NCBI RefSeq assembly: GCF_009711135.1
Contig: NZ_WMIC01000001.1
Coordinates: forward strand, 1 to 64,000
Direction: 5' to 3'
DNA: 64,000 nucleotides
Origin: Flavobacterium sp. LC2016-01
GTDB lineage: Bacteria; Bacteroidota; Bacteroidia; Flavobacteriales; Flavobacteriaceae
Part shown: in pieces, positions 58,300 to 64,000 of the stretch
Numbering within the stretch: position 1 is the stretch's first letter
How the letters are laid out: the number at the start of each line of letters is the position of its first letter
The notes under the pieces: generated by a model
The model's input: the letters and a program-made list of their open reading frames with translations, nothing else
Told to the model about the DNA's origin: nothing
Databases searched by the model: none
Program-made: the position numbers and the translations under genes

Positions 58300-58845
58300 T
58301 TATTTACGTTTGTCTTGATGAAGGATTTTTTGGTACATCAAAATCTTATTTTCTACTCTTTTTTTATTCTTTATAGGATTAAATAGCGCTGAATTTGAAA
58401 TCATTGCAACGATAGTTAGTTTTTCTTTTTCGTTTAGTTCTCCAACTGTTTTATGGAAATAAAATTGGCAAGCATTATGAATTCCGATTGTTCTAAAGCA
58501 AAAATCATAATTTAATAATTCAAGTTTTAAGCAAGTATCTTCACCATATTCTTTTTTAATTTTCGAGATGTAAACCGCTTTTTTTAAAAGACTTCCATAG
58601 TTATAGGAGTTAACTAATTTCAATACAGCTTCGCAAGAACAACCTTTGGATTCATTTTCATGAATTTTATTATACAAGGCAATAATTGGTTCAAGATCTT
58701 CCGCTTTCGTATTGTCCAATGATTTAGTAAGATAAACATAATCATCCTTTTTGAACATTGGGTTATAATCACTTAAAAGATAAATGTACAGCGCAACCAA
58801 GATTGTGGCGATGAATACAATTATTTTAAAGATTTTTTTCAACAT
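58300..58845 (-). CDS. Membrane-anchored protein with partial transglycosylase (GT51)-like domain
   Basis: A 181-residue protein with one N-terminal membrane helix (KIFKIIVFIATILVALYIYL). Residues of about 85-170 align by eye with the C-terminal half of GT51 peptidoglycan transglycosylases: LLKKAVYISKIKKEYGEDTC against the family's K-x-x-E-x-x-L-x-x-x-x-E-R-x-Y-S-K-x-E, then LELLNYDF, then ACQFYFHKTVGELNEKE and SALFNPIKNKKRVENKI. The N-terminal catalytic motif E-D-x-x-F-x-x-H-x-G is missing, so it is unlikely to polymerise glycan. It contains several cysteines (CSCEA). I suggest a degenerate relative with a binding or regulatory role. It lies upstream of the plug-like gene. Confidence 0.6.
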   Translation of the reverse strand: MLKKIFKIIVFIATILVALYIYLLSDYNPMFKKDDYVYLTKSLDNTKAEDLEPIIALYNKIHENESKGCSCEAVLKLVNSYNYGSLLKKAVYISKIKKEYGEDTCLKLELLNYDFCFRTIGIHNACQFYFHKTVGELNEKEKLTIVAMISNSALFNPIKNKKRVENKILMYQKILHQDKRK

Positions 58846-58956
58846 GTTTAATTACGTCTTAAAGTATTCAAAATCATATTTAACTTCTTCTGAAAAAGGA
58901 GATTAAAATCGAAAATACGAATTTTAATGTTAATCCAATCAACTCATTAAAACATA

Positions 58957-58989
58957 AAAAAATCCCGCTTAACTAAAAGCAGGATTTCA
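58957..58989 (-). terminator. Intrinsic terminator after the ArsR-SRPBCC operon
   Basis: AAATCCCGCTT and AAGCAGGATTT arms (one G-U pair) with a 6-base loop and a downstream T tract on the minus strand. It lies 20 bases past the stop of the 59009 gene. Confidence 0.8.
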
Positions 58990-59008
58990 TTAATAATATA
59001 AGAAAAAA

Positions 59009-59512
59009 TTATTTTTGTTTTTCTGCAAAAATCGCATCCAAACCTTCCATTGCAATCGTAAAACCTTCTTTAAAGCCCATTGCAATAATTTGTTCAAGAT
59101 CTTCCAGGTTTTTGTGTTTAATAGCAATATCAACAAAAGTAGAATCGCCCTGCTCAGAAAAATTCACATCCCAGTCTGATCGTGGAAAATCGACATTTAA
59201 ATTTCCTTCGCTGTCACTGAAAGCATCCAGATATTTAAAATTCGTTTTTGGCGTTATAGAAGTAAAATCAGCAATTGCCCAATGTTCTTCGCCTTCAGGG
59301 CCCACCATCGCATACAGTCGGCGTCCGCCTTCTTTAAATTCCATACTTTTTGTTCGGGCTTTCCAAGGCGCCGGTGCCCACCATTGATCCAGAATTTCAG
59401 GTTCTGTCCAAGCCGACCAAACATTTGATAACGATGCGCCAAATTCACGTTTTACATTTACTTTATTGGTTTCTTTATCTACAGTAAAATCCATTAAAAA
59501 ATTTGATTTCAT
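59009..59512 (-). CDS. SRPBCC/AHSA1-type protein, copy 2
   Basis: A 167-residue START-like fold protein. ASLSNVWSAWTEPEILDQWWAPAPWKARTKSMEFKEGGRRLYAMVGPEG is the AHSA1 motif region. The C-terminal helix contains EQIIAMGFKEGFTIAMEGLDAIFAE. Members bind hydrophobic ligands or act as Hsp90 co-chaperones; those next to ArsR regulators are of unknown function. It is a clear tandem paralogue of the 59559 protein. It is the third gene of the ArsR unit, 46 bases downstream of its twin, followed by a terminator. Confidence 0.88.
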   Translation of the reverse strand: MKSNFLMDFTVDKETNKVNVKREFGASLSNVWSAWTEPEILDQWWAPAPWKARTKSMEFKEGGRRLYAMVGPEGEEHWAIADFTSITPKTNFKYLDAFSDSEGNLNVDFPRSDWDVNFSEQGDSTFVDIAIKHKNLEDLEQIIAMGFKEGFTIAMEGLDAIFAEKQK

Positions 59513-59558
59513 ATTTTTTCAGTTTTTAAAAGCATTAATAATTGGTTAAATAAAAGGC

Positions 59559-60059
59559 TTATTTTTCTGCTTCAAGTATTTTATCCAAACCTTTAAGCGC
59601 ACTTGTAAATCCATCTTTAAAGCCCATGGCAATAATTTGTTCAATTTCTTCCAAGGTGTCGCGTTTAATTACAATGTCAACAACAGTCAGTTCACCATCT
59701 TCAGAAAAACTGATATCCCAAAGCGAACTTCCAAAATTCGGAACCGGATTTTCATCAGCATCACAAAAAGTCGAAGTATGTTTGAAATTCTTTTTTGGAG
59801 AAATAGATGTATATTCAAAAAAGCTCCAGCGTTCATCGCCTTCAGGACTCACCATAGCATACAATCTTCGTCCGCCTTCTTTAAATTCCATGCGCTTTGT
59901 TTTTGATTTGAACGGAGCCGGTGCCCACCATTGATCGAGAATTTCAACTTCAGTCCACGCAGACCAAACATTTGACAATGACGCATTAAATTCGCGTGTC
60001 ACATTTACGGTTTTATTTTCCTTATCTACGGAAAAATTCATTGTAAGATCAGATTTCAT
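59559..60059 (-). CDS. SRPBCC/AHSA1-type protein, copy 1
   Basis: A 166-residue START-like protein with FNASLSNVWSAWTEVEILDQWWAPAP, RMEFKEGGRRLYAMVSPEGDERW and a C-terminal helix EQIIAMGFKDGFTSALKGLDKIL. It is closely similar to copy 2 over its whole length. Its ATG overlaps the arsR-type gene's end by 11 bases, so the two are translationally coupled. The ligand is unknown. ArsR with AHSA1 partner genes is a common bacterial arrangement, suggesting ligand-dependent regulation. Confidence 0.88.
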   Translation of the reverse strand: MKSDLTMNFSVDKENKTVNVTREFNASLSNVWSAWTEVEILDQWWAPAPFKSKTKRMEFKEGGRRLYAMVSPEGDERWSFFEYTSISPKKNFKHTSTFCDADENPVPNFGSSLWDISFSEDGELTVVDIVIKRDTLEEIEQIIAMGFKDGFTSALKGLDKILEAEK

Positions 60060-60375
60060 TTTCTTTAGATTTTAAATTCATTAATACTTGGTCCAATTGA
60101 CTAAAACGGCTTTCCCAAATTTTCTTGAATTGCTCCAGCCAGTGATCTATTTCTTTCATCTTGTCGATTTTGAGTTGATAATAAATTTCTCTTCCCATCT
60201 TTTTTTCTTCGAGTAATTCACATTCATTCAGGATTTTAATATGTTTCGAAACTGCCTGTCTCGTTGTATTAAATTGTTCCGCAATAGCATTTGGAGTCAA
60301 TGCATTGACAGAAATCAAAACCAAAATAGCTCTTCGTGTCGGATCGGCAATTGCCTGAAAAATATCTCGTTTCAT
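60049..60375 (-). CDS. ArsR-family transcriptional regulator
   Basis: A 108-residue winged-helix protein. DIFQAIADPTRRAILVLISVNALTPNAIAEQFNTTRQAVSKHIKILNECELLEEKKMGREIYYQL is a typical ArsR DNA-binding domain. No metal-binding Cys cluster (CVC or similar) is present, so it is likely a non-metal sensor. I chose ATG 60375 (MKRDIFQAIADP). It begins an operon with the two SRPBCC genes. Two palindromes flank its promoter (60393-60432) and are the probable self-binding sites. Confidence 0.9.
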   Translation of the reverse strand: MKRDIFQAIADPTRRAILVLISVNALTPNAIAEQFNTTRQAVSKHIKILNECELLEEKKMGREIYYQLKIDKMKEIDHWLEQFKKIWESRFSQLDQVLMNLKSKENEI

Positions 60376-60392
60376 CTTTAAAATAAAATTAC

Positions 60393-60432
60393 GCAACTAA
60401 TCAGTTGCAAATATACGCAACTTTTTGGTTGC
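60393..60432 (-). promoter_or_regulatory. Two operator palindromes flanking the -7 element of the ArsR operon
   Basis: GCAACTAATCAGTTGC at 60393-60408 (6-bp arms) and GCAACTTTTTGGTTGC at 60417-60432 (5-bp arms) have centres 24 bases apart. Between them, at 60408-60415, the minus strand reads TATATTTG, a perfect TAnnTTTG. A dimeric ArsR bound to either would block the promoter. The first operator starts 18 bases upstream of the ATG. Confidence 0.8.
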
Positions 60433-60476
60433 GCAATTAAAAAAATGATTTTTTTTTATTTTCGAAAGATCATAAA

Positions 60477-60510
60477 CAAAAAAAGACGCATTAAAATTGC
60501 GTCTTTTTTT
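60477..60510 (-). terminator. Intrinsic terminator after the lipoprotein gene
   Basis: AAAAAGACGCA and TGCGTCTTTTT arms with a short loop and A/T tracts on both sides. It lies about 20 bases past the stop of the 60530 gene and also insulates the ArsR promoter. Confidence 0.85.
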
Positions 60511-60529
60511 CTACTATGGTGTTATATAA

Positions 60530-61717
60530 TTATCGTCGAAACTTATTTTTTACAATGATATCTTTCAATTTAGCTTTCAGATCTTCGCCCGTATCAAAAA
60601 CCATTTGCTCGTTATTCGGGAACGGAACCGGACGCTTATTAAAGTTGCCGAGATAATTATCATCGCAGGCCTCTTTATCACCTTTATAAGTCGAATAAAT
60701 ATTCTCAAAAACAAATTCACTGCTGACAGGAAAGGTCTGAACCAGCTGATTCGATTTCAAATCCACATAATCCACTTTTGCAGTAACCTGACATGCTTTA
60801 TATTGTTTAAATTCATAAACCGTCGCACGAAGAATTTTATAATTATCCACTTTAATTTCTTTGCCTAAACTATCTTTTACAGGTTTTCCGCGACTGTCCA
60901 AAAGTGTTTTTACGCCATCTTTTACTTGTCGTTCTTTACTAAATTCCTTCTCTTTAATCTGCTCCGGTGAAATATAAATATCTCTAAAATTAATAATCAG
61001 GCTGTAATCGTACTTCACATTTTTTTGTCTGGCGCTGTGATAAACCGTCCATTTGTCGTTTAATCCGTAGGTTTTAAAATCCAGCAAATCGTCCTGAAGC
61101 ATTTTCGGAATCACCAAATTGGTTTCGTTTTTTGCATAGACATCGACAAAATCAGTTCCTTTAAAAAGCGCATCATCCATCAATTTCTTGGTGTTTTTGT
61201 AGCCGGGATTTATACTTTCTAAGTATGAAAAATCATCATACGCTTTTCTAAAATCCATTTTGTTATTCGATTTCAAAAGGGCAGAAGCGTTGTCATACAA
61301 ATATTTTGAAAGCGTATTTTTGCTGTTTACAATGTCATTCGAATAATTATCAAACGGAAAAAGCGCGTTTCTTCCCAGTTTCAATAAAGGCAAAGGCAAG
61401 ATCGGCCTGATTTTTTCCTGACGATTATTTAGCTGTAAATAAGTATTGTAGATGCGTTCAGCATTGGCAGGATTATTTTCTTTATTAAGCATTTCTAAAT
61501 TGCGTAAATCTCGGTCTTTCGCTTTTGCAAAAGCCTCTTCGAGCAAATACACATAATCTTGTTTTCCTTTTGAATCTTTATTTGTTCTCAAAGCTTCAAC
61601 CGCACGATCAATTGCGCCGTCATAATTACCGTCGCTTATTAGTGCCTGAGTTGTTTTTACACCGCACGAAGAAAAGGCTAAAAATAATATAGAAAATAGA
61701 AAAGTAATTTTTTGCAT
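60530..61717 (-). CDS. Lipoprotein of unknown function with TPR-like N-terminal half
   Basis: A 395-residue lipoprotein (signal ITFLFSILFLAFSSCG, lipobox Cys18). Residues 20-190 are helical with TPR-like spacing (ISDGNYDGAIDRAVEALRTN, NPANAERIYNTYLQLNNRQ, MDFRKAYDDFSYLESINPGY). The C-terminal half is beta-rich (YSLIINFRDIYISPEQIKEK, ATVYEFKQYKACQVTAKVDYVD). I do not recognise a family; similar lipoproteins are frequent in flavobacteria. Its own terminator follows. An imperfect -7-like TATATTTA lies upstream. Cell-surface or periplasmic placement is inferred from the lipobox. Confidence 0.65.
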   Translation of the reverse strand: MQKITFLFSILFLAFSSCGVKTTQALISDGNYDGAIDRAVEALRTNKDSKGKQDYVYLLEEAFAKAKDRDLRNLEMLNKENNPANAERIYNTYLQLNNRQEKIRPILPLPLLKLGRNALFPFDNYSNDIVNSKNTLSKYLYDNASALLKSNNKMDFRKAYDDFSYLESINPGYKNTKKLMDDALFKGTDFVDVYAKNETNLVIPKMLQDDLLDFKTYGLNDKWTVYHSARQKNVKYDYSLIINFRDIYISPEQIKEKEFSKERQVKDGVKTLLDSRGKPVKDSLGKEIKVDNYKILRATVYEFKQYKACQVTAKVDYVDLKSNQLVQTFPVSSEFVFENIYSTYKGDKEACDDNYLGNFNKRPVPFPNNEQMVFDTGEDLKAKLKDIIVKNKFRR

Positions 61718-61790
61718 ATTGTATTTTTTGAAGGTGTAAATATATCTTTTTAACTTTCAACAACTATGCCTTTTTTCTAATTTATTTAAG

Positions 61791-61884
61791 GAGCAGAAAC
61801 GGATGTTTTCATAAGAACCTTCAGTCCCGCTTTCGCCTTTATCTCTCCGTTCCACTGCGAGGATATCGGCTCTATCGGGGCTAG
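61791..61884. repeat. Dispersed repeat bounded by GGAGC and GGGCTAG, relative of 38271-38349
   Basis: A 94-bp segment that begins GAGCAGAAACGGATG and ends TCTATCGGGGCTAG. Its right end matches the right end of 38271-38349 (TCTATCAGGGCTAG). The middle is different and folds differently. It lies between two genes transcribed in the same direction. Confidence 0.6.
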
Positions 61885-61913
61885 ATTAGTTCATTTTGTT
61901 TTTCATAAGAATA

Positions 61914-62402
61914 TCACTCTCTTTCAGCAATCGTCAAATTCCCATTTACACTTAAAATAATCACATTTTTGCTTTTAGGACTCACTAAAATATTGGCTTC
62001 ATCTTCATATAAAAATGAAATCCAGTATTTACAAATCAAACTCCATGTAGTTTCTATCCCAGAAAATTTGTTCCAAAAAAAGAAGACAGGGTCTTCATCT
62101 TTCCAGTCTAGTAAAGGTTTTATATTTTCTTCGAATGCTTCAATGATATTATTGTTCCAGTCCTTTTGCCAATTATACTCTTTTTTAATCTCATTTTTTA
62201 TTTTCCAATCTTTGAGGTCATTTACAAGCATCAGGTGATGCTTGGTTTCTGAAACATATTCATTCCAAAGTTGAGAACAATAGTGATCTGTTAAAGCTTT
62301 TATTTGAGGTTTGTCAGTAACAGTTAAAACTGGGTAACAATATTCTTTTTCAAAATAATAGAATTTTTCCAGAGCTTCATATTTATTTATACTCTTTTCC
62401 AT
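61914..62402 (-). CDS. Uncharacterised cytoplasmic protein (162 aa)
   Basis: A soluble, Trp-rich 162-residue protein (KYEALEKFYYFEKEYCYPV, DLKDWKIKNEIKKEYNWQKD, PVFFFWNKFSGIETTWSLIC). I do not recognise it. No signal or membrane segment. Its start overlaps the end of the secreted protein gene at 62383-63090 by 20 bases, so the two are probably co-translated. A partner or immunity-like role for its neighbour is speculation. Confidence 0.6.
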   Translation of the reverse strand: MEKSINKYEALEKFYYFEKEYCYPVLTVTDKPQIKALTDHYCSQLWNEYVSETKHHLMLVNDLKDWKIKNEIKKEYNWQKDWNNNIIEAFEENIKPLLDWKDEDPVFFFWNKFSGIETTWSLICKYWISFLYEDEANILVSPKSKNVIILSVNGNLTIAERE

Positions 62403-63090
62403 TAAAAAGCAGTTTAGAGGTTTCAGTTTTTATCGTTTTTTTAGAAATACAATCACCATTTTTAAAGGCGCTTTTTGTTTGGAGAATCTTTGTTTTTACA
62501 ATAAGATTACTAAAATTATTGGTCTGCAGTTTATCAATATCAATAGCCGAATTGCTTTCTTCAGATTCTCCATCACAGTTAGTGTCCCATTCTCCGCCAT
62601 ATTGTGAAATGGTATAATTATGAAGCACTGGTTTTAATACATTTTTATTGATAATATACAACGATAAGATGCTTTCGCTGTAAGGATTCGGATGACTTTG
62701 GTTGCGATAATTTACTCTGATTCCAAAGGCTCTTGTACTTTTGTTTAAGAGGTACAAACCTGTATCAATCGAAATGTCTGTTAAAATTACGGCATCTGAA
62801 GTCCAAGCATTAGGTTCCATAAATTTATAGATTATTTTCCCCGTCGTATTATCGATCATCAGTATATAAGCGTCTAATACGAAATAATCTTCGGCAACTT
62901 CAGAAGCATATTTTGGAATAACTAATACGCTTTTAGCTTTATCATATGGCAGCACTTTTTCAGTAAAAAGTTCCAAGTCTATTTGACTTTCTTTTAGTTT
63001 AAGCTGTCTTAAAACGGAATTTAGATGATCTGTATTTTGCGAAAATGAAAACTGTGCACAAAATAGTAAAGCGAAAAGATACTTTTTCAT
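62383..63090 (-). CDS. Exported protein of unknown function (235 aa)
   Basis: A 235-residue exported protein (signal MKKYLFALLFCAQFSFSQ). The body contains DKAKSVLVIPKYASEVAEDYFVLDAYILMID and AIDIDKLQTNNFSNLIVKTK. It has no lipobox and no membrane segment after the leader. Two cysteine pairs may form disulfides (NCDGE, GDCISK). I do not recognise a family. The following gene at 61914-62402 overlaps its end by 20 bases. Confidence 0.65.
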   Translation of the reverse strand: MKKYLFALLFCAQFSFSQNTDHLNSVLRQLKLKESQIDLELFTEKVLPYDKAKSVLVIPKYASEVAEDYFVLDAYILMIDNTTGKIIYKFMEPNAWTSDAVILTDISIDTGLYLLNKSTRAFGIRVNYRNQSHPNPYSESILSLYIINKNVLKPVLHNYTISQYGGEWDTNCDGESEESNSAIDIDKLQTNNFSNLIVKTKILQTKSAFKNGDCISKKTIKTETSKLLFNGKEYK

Positions 63091-63116
63091 TTTTTTGACT
63101 TGCAGGAATTAGGCAT

Positions 63117-63584
63117 TTAATTCGTTAGAAATTTTTTGATCAAAACAATCTGTCCCAAATGATAATAACTATGTTCAATCATAGCTTCGATATTTCTTTT
63201 GTATGTTCCGTATTTGGCATCCACAAAAACGTCATCGATTTTTTCATCGTTCATTTTTTCAATCAAAAGAGCAAATTCTTCAGCATCATTCCAAAATTTA
63301 GTTAGAAAAGTATCCCATTGTTCTTGCGAATGAATGGGAGGGAAGTCAAAACTAAATTGATCTTTTATATCCAGTGTTCCGCCTTTAAAGACTTGATTTA
63401 TTCCGGTGATATAATAATGAATATGCTGTGCCAGAACTGCAATTGTATTTAAATTTTGAATCGGACTAACCGCAATTTTCCAGTCTAGATTTTCGAGCTG
63501 GTCTTTAAAATTGGTATTAGCAATCCAAGTCCCGTTTAAGATAACTTCTCTAAACCGATTGGCAATTTCTATTGTATTTTTCAT
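63117..63584 (-). CDS. DinB/DUF1572-like protein
   Basis: A 155-residue four-helix-bundle protein. Likely metal-binding histidines are in LAQHIHYYITG near 50-58 and in the C-terminal EHSYYHLGQIVLIKKF, the pattern of the DinB superfamily (H-x-x-x-H-x-x-Q). Members include damage-inducible proteins and thiol transferases, mostly of unknown role. No signal peptide. It lies 26 bases upstream of the secreted protein gene but is transcribed as its own frame. Start MKNTIEIANRF. Confidence 0.8.
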   Translation of the reverse strand: MKNTIEIANRFREVILNGTWIANTNFKDQLENLDWKIAVSPIQNLNTIAVLAQHIHYYITGINQVFKGGTLDIKDQFSFDFPPIHSQEQWDTFLTKFWNDAEEFALLIEKMNDEKIDDVFVDAKYGTYKRNIEAMIEHSYYHLGQIVLIKKFLTN

Positions 63585-63661
63585 CGTTAAATAAATTTAT
63601 ATGGAAAAAATCAAAATACTAATATAAAAAATTACGCACAAAAAAACTCCAGTTTTATTGG

Positions 63662-64000
63662 TTATTGAACATTTTGTTTATTTTCGATATCATTCCCGTT
63701 ATGTTCGATTTTTAGAATCCAGAAAGCAAATTTTGAATATTCGATCTCAATCGAGTCGTCAATATTTATAAGTTCATAAGTTCTTTTTGTAACCTCATAT
63801 TTTGGGATATCTTTTGAATCGAATGCAATAAAATAACTGCTGTTTTTTCGTATCGTGTAATATTTGTCAATTACTTTAAAAGTGCTTACAATTTTAATTT
63901 GTGCTGTAAGGTCATTTTTTGTTACGCTTAGCCTTTTTAAAGAAAATGCTAATGCAATGATAGTTAGTATAATAAAAACAAAAATGAAGATATTTAATAT
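63662..64000 (-). CDS. Truncated membrane-anchored protein of unknown function (window edge)
   Basis: A minus-strand frame open from the window edge to a TAA at 63662-63664, at least 112 codons with no interruption. It starts inside a membrane helix (ILNIFIFVFIILTIIALAFS), followed by a soluble part with ITKNDLTAQIKI-like and SYFIAFDSKDIPKYEVTKRT sequence and ending NDIENKQNVQ. The start codon lies beyond 64000. I do not recognise a family. It is the next gene upstream of the DinB-like gene, about 75 bases away. Confidence 0.6.
   Translation of the reverse strand: MLNIFIFVFIILTIIALAFSLKRLSVTKNDLTAQIKIVSTFKVIDKYYTIRKNSSYFIAFDSKDIPKYEVTKRTYELINIDDSIEIEYSKFAFWILKIEHNGNDIENKQNVQ

Overview
The window reads as a chromosomal segment of a Flavobacterium-like member of the Bacteroidota. 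The DNA is AT-rich. Many genes are preceded by the Bacteroidota -7 promoter element TAnnTTTG. Leaders upstream of start codons are A-rich with no strong Shine-Dalgarno sequence. The gene families (tandem TonB-plug-like and lipoprotein genes, S9 dipeptidyl peptidase, tpx-dgkA-ftsK-lolA-lptG-ribBA order, LemA/DUF3137 pair) are also typical of that group. All product names come from reading motifs in the translated sequence; no database search was run.

Layout. 1-5.0 kb: two identical tRNA-Ser(UGA) genes bracket four accessory genes: a small protein, an exported coiled-coil protein, a phospholipase D-like protein and a membrane protein. 5.1-12.2 kb: a tight minus-strand operon from thiol peroxidase through diacylglycerol kinase, FtsK, LolA, LptF/G-type permease and RibBA to a thioesterase. 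12.5-14.1 kb: a thioredoxin/peroxiredoxin cluster. 14.2-22.0 kb: a minus-strand cluster with the logic of peptidoglycan turnover: AnmK, GHL10 hydrolase, AmpG-like permease, NagZ-like GH3 enzyme. 22.3-23.8 kb: LemA plus DUF3137. 24.1-27.6 kb: an accessory patch with a PHP phosphoesterase fused to an SMC/ABC-like ATPase, a 21-bp minisatellite and a gene remnant. 27.8-43.7 kb: metabolism and transport (FAD/Fe-S oxidoreductase, Gfo/Idh/MocA oxidoreductase, DPP-IV-type peptidase, amino-acid permease, PLP-dependent lyase with a divergent Lrp regulator, a toxin-antitoxin pair, dihydrolipoyl dehydrogenase, lipocalin, DoxX-like and DUF4349 proteins). 43.9-57.7 kb: PabB, TilS, DsbD, ammonium transporter, two amidohydrolase-family proteins, a second Gfo/Idh/MocA oxidoreductase and a YifB-type ATPase. 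57.9-64 kb: small exported and membrane proteins, an ArsR regulator with two SRPBCC genes, a lipoprotein, two uncharacterised proteins, a DinB-like protein and a truncated gene at the edge.

How the genes work together. The AnmK/AmpG-like/GHL10/GH3 cluster could release, import and phosphorylate anhydro-muropeptide sugars. Tpx, the thioredoxin and the 2-Cys peroxiredoxin form a local peroxide-defence set. The ArsR gene and its two SRPBCC targets look like a self-regulated unit with two operator palindromes around the promoter.

The best candidates for less-described biology are the orphan PHP-ATPase gene, the tRNA-bracketed PLD cassette, the catalytically degenerate modules (GCH2 half of RibBA, two of three amidohydrolase modules, a GT51-like stub), and the many families of palindromic repeats in the intergenic spaces. 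No CRISPR array, rRNA operon, integrase, transposase gene or recognisable riboswitch was seen.
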